From Alcanivorax sp. (GTDB lineage Bacteria > Pseudomonadota > Gammaproteobacteria > Pseudomonadales > Alcanivoracaceae): a DNA stretch of 64,000 nucleotides. The DNA lies in assembly GCF_019431375.1 (NCBI RefSeq), contig NZ_CP080267.1, positions 558,001-622,000 of the forward strand, given 5' to 3'. The notes under the pieces were generated by a model. That model saw only the letters and a program-made list of their open reading frames with translations. It searched no databases and had not been told where the DNA came from. Each line of letters starts with the position of its first letter. Within the stretch, counting starts at the first letter, position 1. This document shows positions 35,514-44,605 of this stretch, one piece after another. A program made the position numbers and the translations under genes.

Positions 35514-36152
35514 TTACAAGTTATTGATATCTATGGACTCTATGCCGCTCAAAAGCCGCTTTCGCTGGAACAAAAGCTGCCAGCGGCGACCACCGAGCTG
35601 GTGCCAGAGGAAGGCAGCACGGACTCCAGCCAGGAACAGGGCGCGGACCCGGGCGGCCTTGTTCTCGTCCTGCAGGTGGGCCGGTTCGCCCTTTACCTGG
35701 ATGCGGAAACGGAAGGTGCCCAGGGTGTCCACATAGATACCGGCCAGGCGGTGGCAGAAGGCATCGTCACGGACGCTGCTGAAATGCGCCTGCTGGCCAT
35801 CCAGCGCCTTGAGGCGGTGGCGCAGGATGTTGACGGTGTCATCGCTCTTGCGCAGCTTGGCGGCCAGGTGCAGCAGGGCCAGGCCGTAATTGAGCGGGCG
35901 CAGGTTGCCGCCGGCGGAATCCCGGTTGAGGCTGCGGTTAAGGAGGCTGACGCCATCGCGGAGCAGGGCTGGCTGCGGGTAGATGGCGTCAAAGCTGTCC
36001 GCGTCCAGGGCCATGACACCATGGATCAGGGCTTCAAAGGCGCGCGGGTCGCAGTCGCCGCGCAGGGCAATGTCATCGGCCAGCTGGGCGGCCTGAAAGA
36101 CCGCGGCCAGGGCCAGAATTTGTTGCTGTTGCGAGCTGAAGCGTTCGCTCAT
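35514..36152 (-). CDS. hflD: High-frequency lysogenization protein HflD homologue
   Basis: 212 residues. The family pattern starts QQQQILALAAVFQAAQLADD-like (IALRGDCDPRAFEALI follows) and contains PLNYGLALLHLAAKLRKSDD, HFSSVRDDAFCHRLAGIYVD and TFRFRIQVKGEPAHLQDENK, then RVRALFLAGVRAAFLWHQLG. HflD is a membrane-peripheral protein known for interacting with phage lambda CII; its cell role is unclear. It overlaps mnmA by 4 bp. The nudJ-mnmA-hflD-purB order is the classical one. Confidence 0.93.
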   Translation of the reverse strand: MSERFSSQQQQILALAAVFQAAQLADDIALRGDCDPRAFEALIHGVMALDADSFDAIYPQPALLRDGVSLLNRSLNRDSAGGNLRPLNYGLALLHLAAKLRKSDDTVNILRHRLKALDGQQAHFSSVRDDAFCHRLAGIYVDTLGTFRFRIQVKGEPAHLQDENKAARVRALFLAGVRAAFLWHQLGGRRWQLLFQRKRLLSGIESIDINNL

Positions 36153-37258
36153 GCGGTCTCCTCAATGACAGCACCACCCAGGCATACGGGCCCATCGTAG
36201 AACACCACGGACTGGCCCGGCGTGACGGCACGCTGGGGGTCGTCAAACAGCACATGGACACGGCCATTGCCGGCATCGCTGACGGTGCAGGCCTGGTCCG
36301 GTTGCCGGTAGCGGGTCTTGGCGGTGAGTCGGGCGGGCAGGGCTGGCGGTGCCAGGGCGACCCACTGCATGGGGGCGCTGGTCAGTTCGCGGCTGTAGAG
36401 CAGCGGATGATCGGTGCCCTGGACGGCCACTAGCACATTGCGCTCAAGATCCTTGCCAGCCACATACCAGGGGGCCTCCCCGGCGTTGGCGCGACCGCCG
36501 ATACCCAGGCCCTGGCGCTGGCCCAGGGTGTAATACATGAGCCCGTCGTGGTCGCCGATCACATTGCCATGGTCATCCTCGATCTTGCCGGGCTGGGCGG
36601 GCAGGTACTGTTCGAGAAAATCCTTGAAGCGGCGTTCACCAATAAAACAGATCCCGGTGGAATCCTTCTTCTTGTGATTGGCAAAGCCCTTTTCCTCTGC
36701 AATGCGCCGTACTTCCGGTTTTTCCAGGTCACCCAGAGGAAACAGGGTACGCTCGAATTTGCGGTAATCCACGGCGTGAAGGAAGTAGGTCTGATCCTTG
36801 TTGGTGTCCACGGCACGCAGCAACTGTGCCTTGCCGTCATGGCTCACCTGGGAGTAGTGACCAGTGGCGATATAGTCCGCGCCCAGGGTGATGGCATGAT
36901 CCAGAAACGCCTGGAACTTGATTTCCTTGTTGCAGAGGATGTCCGGGTTGGGGGTGCGCCCGGCCTTGTATTCGGCCAGGAAGTGTTCGAACACCCGGTC
37001 CCAGTATTCCGTTGCGAAATTGGCGGTATGCAGCTCGATACCCAGCACCCCGGCCACCTGCATGGCATCCATCAGGTCTTCCCGGGCGGTGCAGTACTCG
37101 GTGCCGTCGTCCTCGTCCCAGTTCTTCATGAACAGGCCTTCAACGCGATAACCCGCGTCCAGCAGCCGCGCAGCGGCCACAGAGGAATCTACGCCGCCGG
37201 ACATGCCGACGATCACATGGGTGTCTTGTGGGGCTTTTTGAGAAGCTTGGCTCATCAT
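36149..37258 (-). CDS. mnmA: tRNA-specific 2-thiouridylase
   Basis: 369 residues from ATGATG, with GAAGG better spaced to the second ATG. The PP-loop is GMSGGVDSSVAA (about 18-29). Catalytic cysteines are C109 in NPDILCNKEIKF and C204 in STGICFIGERRF. The C-terminal domain has YYTLGQRQGLGIGG. It thiolates U34 of tRNA Lys, Glu and Gln with sulfur delivered by TusE. TusBCD genes are also in this window, but tusE is not at its usual place. Confidence 0.97.
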   Translation of the reverse strand: MMSQASQKAPQDTHVIVGMSGGVDSSVAAARLLDAGYRVEGLFMKNWDEDDGTEYCTAREDLMDAMQVAGVLGIELHTANFATEYWDRVFEHFLAEYKAGRTPNPDILCNKEIKFQAFLDHAITLGADYIATGHYSQVSHDGKAQLLRAVDTNKDQTYFLHAVDYRKFERTLFPLGDLEKPEVRRIAEEKGFANHKKKDSTGICFIGERRFKDFLEQYLPAQPGKIEDDHGNVIGDHDGLMYYTLGQRQGLGIGGRANAGEAPWYVAGKDLERNVLVAVQGTDHPLLYSRELTSAPMQWVALAPPALPARLTAKTRYRQPDQACTVSDAGNGRVHVLFDDPQRAVTPGQSVVFYDGPVCLGGAVIEETA

Positions 37259-37270
37259 GCTGCCTTCGTG

Positions 37271-37738
37271 TCAGCCGCGCTGCAGCGGCCAGGGGTGCTG
37301 ATAAATACAGTCCAGGGGCAGGCGGCGGCCTGCCAGGTAGTCGTCCAGGCATTTTTCCACCAGGGCGCTACGGTGCTGTGGGCGGCGCTGGCGCAGTTCA
37401 TCCGGGGTCAGCCATTCGGCGGCAAGGATACCGGTATCCAGCTTCTGTCCCGGGTCATGGCTGATCGGTCTGGCCACGAAACAGGTACGGTAATAGACTC
37501 CAGCGCCCCGGAAGGGCTGGAAGATATACCAGCCAAGCAGATCGGTGATCTCCACCTGCCAGGCGGTCTCTTCCAGAGTTTCCCGGTAGGCGGCCTGCAT
37601 CAGGTTTTCGCCGAACTCCACATGCCCGGCGGGCTGGTTCAGCACTTCCTGCCCTTTGCTCATTTCCCGAACAAAGAGAAAACGCCCGTCTTGTTCCACC
37701 ACACAGGCCACAGTAATGTGCGGCTCGAAACTGTTCAT
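37271..37738 (-). CDS. nudJ: NUDIX hydrolase, NudJ-like phosphatase
   Basis: 155 residues from the ATG at 37736-37738. The Nudix box is GHVEFGENLMQAAYRETLEE followed by TAW, which departs from the consensus where Gly and a hydrophobic residue are expected after EEx. The first block is ACVVEQDGRFLFVREMSKG and the end is SALVEKCLDDYLAGRRLPLD. NudJ hydrolyses thiamine pyrophosphate precursors and NTPs in E. coli. Position directly before mnmA supports the call. Confidence 0.88.
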   Translation of the reverse strand: MNSFEPHITVACVVEQDGRFLFVREMSKGQEVLNQPAGHVEFGENLMQAAYRETLEETAWQVEITDLLGWYIFQPFRGAGVYYRTCFVARPISHDPGQKLDTGILAAEWLTPDELRQRRPQHRSALVEKCLDDYLAGRRLPLDCIYQHPWPLQRG

Positions 37739-37880
37739 ATCAACCCTGCCGGTACCGGCCCCGCCCAAATGGGGCACAATAATAACGGAATCCGTGCCGG
37801 CACCATGGATGCATGGCTTCAGACGGACAATAAAGGCGGGAATGGTAGCGCAGCAGCGCCACAGACAACAGGAGTGATCA

Positions 37881-38381
37881 ATGCCCGGGGACCGGTTTAC
37901 CCACCTGGATGACCAGGGACGCGCCCAGATGGTGGACGTGACCGACAAGGCGGAAACGCAGCGGCAGGCCACGGCCCGGGCGCGTATCCGCATGCTGCCG
38001 CAAACCCTGGCGATGATCCGCGATCAGCGGCATCCCAAGGGGGATGTGCTGGCTACCGCCCGCATCGCCGGCATCCAGGCGGCCAAGAAAACCTGGGATC
38101 TGATCCCCATGTGCCACCCGTTGCTGCTCAGCAAGGTGACGGTGGCCATTGAGGCATCGGGTGAGGATGCCCTGGAAATTCTGGCCACCTGCAAGCTCAA
38201 GGGTGTTACCGGGGTGGAAATGGAGGCGCTGACGGCGGCCTCGGTGGCCGCGTTGACCCTGTACGATATGTGCAAGGCGGTGGATCGTGGCATGGTGATT
38301 GAAGAGGTCTGCCTGCTGGAGAAGAGTGGTGGCCGCAGCGGTCTCTACCAGCGACAGGATTCGGAAGCGGAAGGCCAATGA
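37881..38381 (+). CDS. moaC: Cyclic pyranopterin monophosphate synthase
   Basis: 166 residues. Family blocks are FTHLDDQGRAQMVDVTDKAE, GDVLATARIAGIQAAKKTWD, LIPMCHPLLLSKVTV, GVTGVEMEALTAASVAALTL and YDMCKAVDRGMVI. It forms cPMP in molybdopterin synthesis. It is first in moaCDE; moaA and moaB are absent from the window. Its stop overlaps the moaD start. Confidence 0.96.
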   Translation: MPGDRFTHLDDQGRAQMVDVTDKAETQRQATARARIRMLPQTLAMIRDQRHPKGDVLATARIAGIQAAKKTWDLIPMCHPLLLSKVTVAIEASGEDALEILATCKLKGVTGVEMEALTAASVAALTLYDMCKAVDRGMVIEEVCLLEKSGGRSGLYQRQDSEAEGQ

Positions 38382-38632
38382 TGATAGAAGTGCGTTTTTT
38401 CGCCGCCCTGCGTGAGCGGGTAGGCAGTGACAAGCTGGAAGTATCCCCGCCTGATTCGGTGGATACGGTGGCAAAACTGGTGGCCTGGTTAGAGAGGGAT
38501 CCCGCCTTGGCGGATGCTCTTGCGGCGACGCCACGGCGTATGGTGGCAGTCAATGAAGTGTTGGGCTCGGAAGACTCCAGTATTTCCCAAGGTGATGTTG
38601 TGGCTCTGTTTCCTCCGGTGACAGGCGGATGA
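38378..38632 (+). CDS. moaD: Molybdopterin synthase small subunit
   Basis: 84 residues with ubiquitin-like fold (IEVRFFAALRERVGSDKLEV), NEVLGSEDSSISQGDVVALF and the essential C-terminal Gly-Gly (PPVTGG) that is thiocarboxylated. It donates sulfur for the dithiolene. Start could be either ATG of ATGATG at 38378. It overlaps moaC and moaE by 4 bp each. Confidence 0.95.
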   Translation: MMIEVRFFAALRERVGSDKLEVSPPDSVDTVAKLVAWLERDPALADALAATPRRMVAVNEVLGSEDSSISQGDVVALFPPVTGG

Positions 38633-39102
38633 AAACCCGCATTGAGATTCGCAACGGGCCATTGCTGGCTGCCGAACCGTCTGATTGGCTTCGTGATGCC
38701 GGCCTGAGTGGCGCGCAGGTACAATTTTCCGGTCAGGTTCGCGATGAGCAGGGAAGGGTGGAGGCGCTCCATCTGGAGCATTACCCGGGGATGACGGAGT
38801 CTGTTCTCGGCACCATCGTCGAGCAGGCGGGGCAGAAATGGCACCTTAATGGTGCCTGGGTGGTGCACCGGGTTGGCACCATGAAGCCCGGTGACGACAT
38901 CGTACAGGTGGCGGTCAGTGCGGGACATCGGCAGGCGGCGTTCGAGGCTTGCGCCTTCATCATGGACCTGTTGAAAACCCGGGCGCCATTCTGGAAGAAA
39001 GAGCTTATCGGCGGCCGCTGGTTTTGGGTCGAGGCCCGCCAGCGGGACGCCGAGGCCGCCGCTGCCTGGCTGCAGGGGCTTTCGGCGCATGAACCGCCAT
39101 AG
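38629..39102 (+). CDS. moaE: Molybdopterin synthase large subunit
   Basis: 157 residues. Motifs: GAQVQFSGQVRDEQGRVEAL, LEHYPGMTESVLGTIVEQAG, VHRVGTMKPGDDIVQVAVSA, HRQAAFEACAFIMDLLKTRA and PFWKKELI (catalytic lysines). It inserts sulfur into cPMP together with MoaD. Its last 98 bases are overlapped antisense by the end of rluE. Confidence 0.96.
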   Translation: MKTRIEIRNGPLLAAEPSDWLRDAGLSGAQVQFSGQVRDEQGRVEALHLEHYPGMTESVLGTIVEQAGQKWHLNGAWVVHRVGTMKPGDDIVQVAVSAGHRQAAFEACAFIMDLLKTRAPFWKKELIGGRWFWVEARQRDAEAAAAWLQGLSAHEPP

Positions 39103-39628
39103 AGCGCCATTCCCCGGGGGCCAGGCCGGTCAAGTCCCAGTCACCGATCTGCCAGCGCACCAGGCGCAGGGTAGGGTGGCCGATGGCGGCGGTCATGCGC
39201 CGCACCTGCCGATTTCGACCTTCGTCTATGGTGAGTTTTAACCAGCTATCCGCTACCGTTTTACGGGACCGAACCGGGGGGTGACGCGGCCACAGATCGG
39301 GCGCTTCGATACTCTCCGCTTTGGCTGGACGGCAGGGACCGTCCTTGAGGGTGATGCCCTGGCGCAGTTTTTGCAGTTCCTGCTCCCCGGGCTTGCCTTC
39401 CACCTGGACCAGATAGGTCTTGGGCAGATGAAAGCGCGGGTCACTGATGCGTGCCTGCAAGGCGCCGTCATCAGTGAGCAACAGCAGGCCTTCAGAATCC
39501 CAGTCAAGCCGTCCGGCCGGGTAAACCCCGGGCACGGGAATGAACTCGCGTAGTGTTTGGCGACCCTGGTCGTCACTGAACTGGGAGAGGACCTGAAAGG
39601 GTTTGTTGAGCAAAATCAGTTGCGCCAT
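39005..39628 (-). CDS. rluE: 23S rRNA pseudouridine synthase, RluE-like
   Basis: 207 residues from the ATG at 39626-39628. The N-terminus ILLNKPFQVLSQFSDDQGRQ, catalytic GRLDWDSEGLLLLTDDGALQ with Asp in GRLDxDxxGL, and LTIDEGRNRQVRRMTAAIGH place it in the RsuA/RluE group. It probably makes pseudouridine 2457 in 23S rRNA. A basic C-terminal tail (KAPAARQRRPRRPAGGPRPK) lies wholly within the antisense overlap with moaE. Confidence 0.92.
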   Translation of the reverse strand: MAQLILLNKPFQVLSQFSDDQGRQTLREFIPVPGVYPAGRLDWDSEGLLLLTDDGALQARISDPRFHLPKTYLVQVEGKPGEQELQKLRQGITLKDGPCRPAKAESIEAPDLWPRHPPVRSRKTVADSWLKLTIDEGRNRQVRRMTAAIGHPTLRLVRWQIGDWDLTGLAPGEWRSMAVHAPKAPAARQRRPRRPAGGPRPKTSGRR

Positions 39629-39703
39629 ATGGCCTGACATTCCTGATGGCTGTCATTGATGATTTGAGTCGTGCTACCGGGTGGCTACGCTAACAAGGGT
39701 AGG

Positions 39704-39724
39704 CGGTCGGTGCTATACTCGCCA
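39704..39724 (+). promoter_or_regulatory. idh promoter block shared with icd
   Basis: The 21-base block contains TGCTATACTCGCC, an extended -10 (TGnTATACT; TATACT at 39714-39719). The identical 21 bases occur upstream of icd at 42328-42348. From here the idh leader is about 120 bases long. Confidence 0.75.
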
Positions 39725-39846
39725 ACCCATGCAGAATAAGGTTTTATTTGGAGTGAGCACTCCTTTTAGGCCCGCGGATCTGACGGCCAAAAGCCGGCTC
39801 ATATCGGGCGGGAAGCACTGCCAATACAATTGGGACCTGTAATTTT

Positions 39847-42069
39847 ATGACCACCCCTAAAATTATCTACACCATAACCGATGAGGCGCCAGCGCTGGCG
39901 ACCTATTCCTTTTTACCTATCATTGAAAAATTCACTTCGATCGCTGGTATTGACGTTGAAAGCAGTGATATCTCACTGGCTGCACGCATTCTCGCCACGT
40001 TTCCTGAATATCTTTCAGAAGAGCAGAAGGTGGCGGATGCCCTTTCTGAGCTCGGTGCTTTGACGCAAGATCCTGACGCGAACATCATCAAACTCCCCAA
40101 TATCAGTGCGTCCATCCATCAGCTCAGGGAAGCGATTGCGGAGCTGAATGAGCACGGTTTCAGTGTGCCTGAATATCCGGATGAGCCTCGCAACGAGGAA
40201 GAAGAGGAGATTCAGGCCCGCTACACCAAAATTCTGGGTTCTGCGGTCAATCCGGTACTGCGCGAAGGCAACTCGGATCGCCGCGCCCCCATTGCGGTCA
40301 AAAATTACGCACGCAAAAACCCGCATAGTATGGGCTACTGGAGCCAGGCATCCCGTACCCATGTTGCCCACATGCGTGGCGGTGACTTCTTTTCCCATGA
40401 GACCTCCACCACGGTTGAAAAAGCATGCAAGGTCCGCATCGAGTTTGAGGATGCCAATGGCAACATCACTGTCATGAAGCCGGAATTACCGCTTCTGGAT
40501 GGTGAAGTGATTGATGCCATGTACATGAGCAAAAAGGCGCTGTGTGATTTCTTCGACGAGCAGCTCGACGATGCCAAGAACACTGGCATCCTGTTTTCCC
40601 TGCACGTGAAGGCGACCATGATGAAGGTGTCTCACCCCATCGTGTTCGGCTACGCGGTCCGTCGTTTCTACAAGGAACTGTTTGATAAGCACGGCGAAAC
40701 ACTGGAAGAAATCGGCGCAAACCCGAATAACGGCTTGAGCCATATCTACCAGAAGATCGAGGAGCTCCCGATTTCCCAGCGTCTGGAAATCGAGTCCACC
40801 ATTCGTGCCTGTTACTTGCACCGCCCGGAACTGGCCATGGTGGATTCAGATCGTGGCATTTCAAACCTGCATGTACCCTCTGACGTTATTGTTGATGCCT
40901 CCATGCCGGCGATGATTCGTCAGGGTGGCAAAATGTACGGCGCCGACGGCAAGCTGAAAGACACCAAGGCCGTCATTCCTGAAAGCACCTATGCCACCAT
41001 CTATCAGGAAGTTATCAATTTCTGCAAAACCCACGGCGCCTTTGACCCGGTAACCTGTGGTTCGGTGCCTAATGTGGGGTTGATGGCGCAGAAAGCTGAG
41101 GAATACGGTTCGCACGACAAAACGTTCGAAGTCAAAGCAGACGGAACCATGCGTATCGTTCGCGATGATGGCGAAGTGCTGCTGAGTCATGACGTTGAGA
41201 AGGGCGATATCTGGCGCATGTGCCAGGCGAAAGACTTGCCTATCCGTGATTGGGTGAAGCTGGCGGTGAATCGTGCCCGGCAAAGCAACACCCCGGCCAT
41301 TTTCTGGCTGGATAAAGAGCGTGCGCACGACGCACAGCTTATCCGGAAGGTGAGAAGGTATCTTAAGGATCATGATACCGAGGGACTCGATATTCGCATC
41401 ATGTCTCCGGTCCAGGCGATCCGCTATACCATGGAGCGCATGATCCGCGGCAAAGATACCATTTCGGTGACAGGTAATGTGTTGCGTGATTATCTGACTG
41501 ACCTGTTCCCGATCCTGGAGCTCGGTACCAGTGCCAAGATGCTCTCCATTGTGCCGTTGATGGCTGGTGGCGGGCTCTATGAAACCGGTGCTGGCGGCTC
41601 TGCGCCGAAGCATGTGCAGCAATTTACGGAAGAAAATCACCTGCGCTGGGACTCTCTGGGCGAATTTCTGGCGCTGTCGGTGTCCATTGAAGAGCTTGGC
41701 GAAAAGTATGGTAACAAGAAGGCCAAAGTGATTGCCGCCGCCCTGGATAAAGCCAATGAGCAGTATCTGGAGCAGAACAAGTCGCCGTCACGGAAGGTGG
41801 GCGAGCCTGACAACCGGGTCAGTCATTTCTATGTGGCCATGTACTGGGCCCAGGCGCTTGCTGCACAGGATGACGATGCTGAGTTGAAAGACAAATTCAC
41901 TGCCATCGCCTCTGCGCTTAGCGAAAACGAAGAAGCTATCGTCAAGGAAATGATCGCGGTGCAAGGTTCACCTATTGATATCGGAGGTTACTATAATCCC
42001 GATTTCAGCAAGGTCTCCGCTGCCATGCGACCAAGTGCCACCTTCAACAATATTCTGGACAGGCTGTAA
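39847..42069 (+). CDS. idh: Isocitrate dehydrogenase (NADP), monomeric type
   Basis: 740 residues, normal for the monomeric enzyme. Blocks include KIIYTITDEAPALATYSFLP, ANIIKLPNISASIHQLREAI, KNYARKNPHSMGYWSQASRT, MVDSDRGISNLHVPSDVIVD, HDAQLIRKVRRYLKDHDTEG and LVPLMAGGGLYETGAGGSAP-like IVPLMAGGGLYETGAGGSAP. It oxidises isocitrate to 2-oxoglutarate. It is unrelated to the dimeric Icd encoded next door. Its base use looks slightly less GC-rich than its neighbours. Confidence 0.97.
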   Translation: MTTPKIIYTITDEAPALATYSFLPIIEKFTSIAGIDVESSDISLAARILATFPEYLSEEQKVADALSELGALTQDPDANIIKLPNISASIHQLREAIAELNEHGFSVPEYPDEPRNEEEEEIQARYTKILGSAVNPVLREGNSDRRAPIAVKNYARKNPHSMGYWSQASRTHVAHMRGGDFFSHETSTTVEKACKVRIEFEDANGNITVMKPELPLLDGEVIDAMYMSKKALCDFFDEQLDDAKNTGILFSLHVKATMMKVSHPIVFGYAVRRFYKELFDKHGETLEEIGANPNNGLSHIYQKIEELPISQRLEIESTIRACYLHRPELAMVDSDRGISNLHVPSDVIVDASMPAMIRQGGKMYGADGKLKDTKAVIPESTYATIYQEVINFCKTHGAFDPVTCGSVPNVGLMAQKAEEYGSHDKTFEVKADGTMRIVRDDGEVLLSHDVEKGDIWRMCQAKDLPIRDWVKLAVNRARQSNTPAIFWLDKERAHDAQLIRKVRRYLKDHDTEGLDIRIMSPVQAIRYTMERMIRGKDTISVTGNVLRDYLTDLFPILELGTSAKMLSIVPLMAGGGLYETGAGGSAPKHVQQFTEENHLRWDSLGEFLALSVSIEELGEKYGNKKAKVIAAALDKANEQYLEQNKSPSRKVGEPDNRVSHFYVAMYWAQALAAQDDDAELKDKFTAIASALSENEEAIVKEMIAVQGSPIDIGGYYNPDFSKVSAAMRPSATFNNILDRL

Positions 42070-42091
42070 GCATCTGTTGGTTGTTGGAAGT

Positions 42092-42121
42092 AAAAAGGCC
42101 GGCGCAAGCCGGTCTTTTTTT
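42092..42121 (+). terminator. Rho-independent terminator of idh
   Basis: GGCCGGC-gcaa-GCCGGTC (one G-U pair) is followed by T7 and preceded by A5. It lies 23 bases after the idh stop. The remaining about 200 bases to the icd promoter hold no gene; CCGCTCCTG occurs twice there (42173 and 42299). Confidence 0.9.
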
Positions 42122-42327
42122 GTGCAAATTCGTGATTTCCCTTCCGGCTGCGATAGTCGGCCTTCCTGAATCCGCTCCTGCCAGCGCTTGGCTACCCCGG
42201 TAGTGGTAGCCTCTTTCGTCGGCCGGCGAGGGGCTGGCTGGCCTGTTCCGTAACAGGGCTCCCGGCGGCTCGCAGAAGGGGTAGAAAACCCGCTGTATCC
42301 GCTCCTGGCCAGATGTCCGCGGCCTGC

Positions 42328-42348
42328 CGGTCGGTGCTATACTCGCCA
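42328..42348 (+). promoter_or_regulatory. icd promoter block identical to that of idh
   Basis: The same 21 bases as 39704-39724, with extended -10 TGCTATACT (TATACT at 42338-42343). The icd ATG is 46 bases downstream. Identity ends abruptly on both sides, suggesting conserved promoter/operator function or recent copying. Confidence 0.75.
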
Positions 42349-42388
42349 GAAATACCTGATTCGCTTTTATTCAGAGGGAGTAGTGTAG

Positions 42389-43651
<1,263 letters not shown>

Positions 43652-43679
43652 TCAGTCAGACACCCGGCTCATTGCGCGA

Positions 43680-43946
43680 TCAGGAGGGCGCCGACTGGTT
43701 TTCAGCGGCGCCTTCTTCGTTATCGGCTTCGGCGGTGTATTCCCCGTCAGCACGCAGATTGACGGCGTGAAAGCCCTTGTTGGCCGGCTGGACCTCGTAT
43801 TCCACGGGCTGGCCTGCCTTCAAGCTCTTGTAGCCTTCCATCTGGATATAGGAGTAGTGGACGAACAGATCCTCACCCCCTTCATCGGGTCTGACAAACC
43901 CGTACCCCTTGGCATTGTTAAACCACTTTACTCGTCCCGTTGCCAT
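43680..43946 (-). CDS. cspD: Cold-shock-domain protein CspD
   Basis: 88 residues from the ATG at 43944-43946, with GGAAGGA upstream. The cold-shock fold shows RNP1 NAKGYGFV and RNP2 DLFVHYSYI. The acidic tail (ADNEEGAAENQSAPS) extends beyond a classic Csp. CspD binds single-stranded DNA and slows replication in stationary phase. It is convergent with icd and divergent from clpS, the same placement as in Pseudomonas. Confidence 0.94.
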   Translation of the reverse strand: MATGRVKWFNNAKGYGFVRPDEGGEDLFVHYSYIQMEGYKSLKAGQPVEYEVQPANKGFHAVNLRADGEYTAEADNEEGAAENQSAPS

Positions 43947-44171
43947 GGTCCTTCCCTCTTGCCTATCCAATGGCTGTCATTGTTTGTTGTTATCCCCGGG
44001 CCGACTGCTGCGGTAAACTGGTGACCGGAGTTATTGTGCAACTTTTAAACATGCGTCGCAGGGTGTCAAGCCCGTGAAATATTAACGGGTAGGGATTGAA
44101 AAATCCGTTACCGCCCATCATTTCTTCATTGCCTGCTGACGCCAGCAGGGTTACAACGGTTTTGAGGCATT

Positions 44172-44558
44172 ATGAACTGGCAACAACAAGGGCACTCGGT
44201 AATGGCTCACGGAAAAGGTGATCTCCGTAATGGGCCTGCAGATACTCCTCCCGACCCGGATCGCCATGGTGATCTGGCGGTGGAAGAGGCCAGGCCGAAG
44301 TTGAAGCCCCCCTCCATGTACAAGGTGTTGATGCTCAATGATGACTACACCCCCATGGATTTTGTGGTAGAGATACTGGAAGACTTCTTCAATCTGGGCC
44401 GGGAGCAGGCCACCCGCGTGATGCTCACGGTCCATACCGAAGGAAAGGCGGTGTGCGGGGTCTACCCCCAGGATATCGCCGAAACGAAAGCCACTCAGGT
44501 GGTGGAATATGCCCGTGAAAATCAGCATCCGCTGATGTGTCAGGTGGAGAAGGCCTGA
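44172..44558 (+). CDS. clpS: ClpS, adaptor for N-degron substrates
   Basis: 128 residues from the ATG at 44172; an alternative ATG at 44202 would give 118. The core PPSMYKVLMLNDDYTPMDFV then VEILEDFFNLGREQATRVML and VHTEGKAVCGVYPQDIAETK is typical, with the substrate pocket residues in LNDDYTPM. It delivers proteins with N-end destabilising residues to ClpAP. clpA follows 47 bp downstream. Confidence 0.96.
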   Translation: MNWQQQGHSVMAHGKGDLRNGPADTPPDPDRHGDLAVEEARPKLKPPSMYKVLMLNDDYTPMDFVVEILEDFFNLGREQATRVMLTVHTEGKAVCGVYPQDIAETKATQVVEYARENQHPLMCQVEKA

Positions 44559-44605
44559 TCCAGGCCTCCCAGCTGAATGCCCGGGTACTGCAGTGAGGTA
44601 GCCTT

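Noticed and set aside
39847..42069. Horizontal transfer of the monomeric isocitrate dehydrogenase gene
   Set aside because: Its base use is slightly different, but the idh-icd pair is common in Pseudomonas-like genomes and there is no mobile element at the borders.
43686..43716. Hairpin GGCGCCG / CGGCGCC as a terminator for icd
   Set aside because: It lies inside the cspD coding end and lacks a T-run; it may contribute, but I could not support it as a separate feature.
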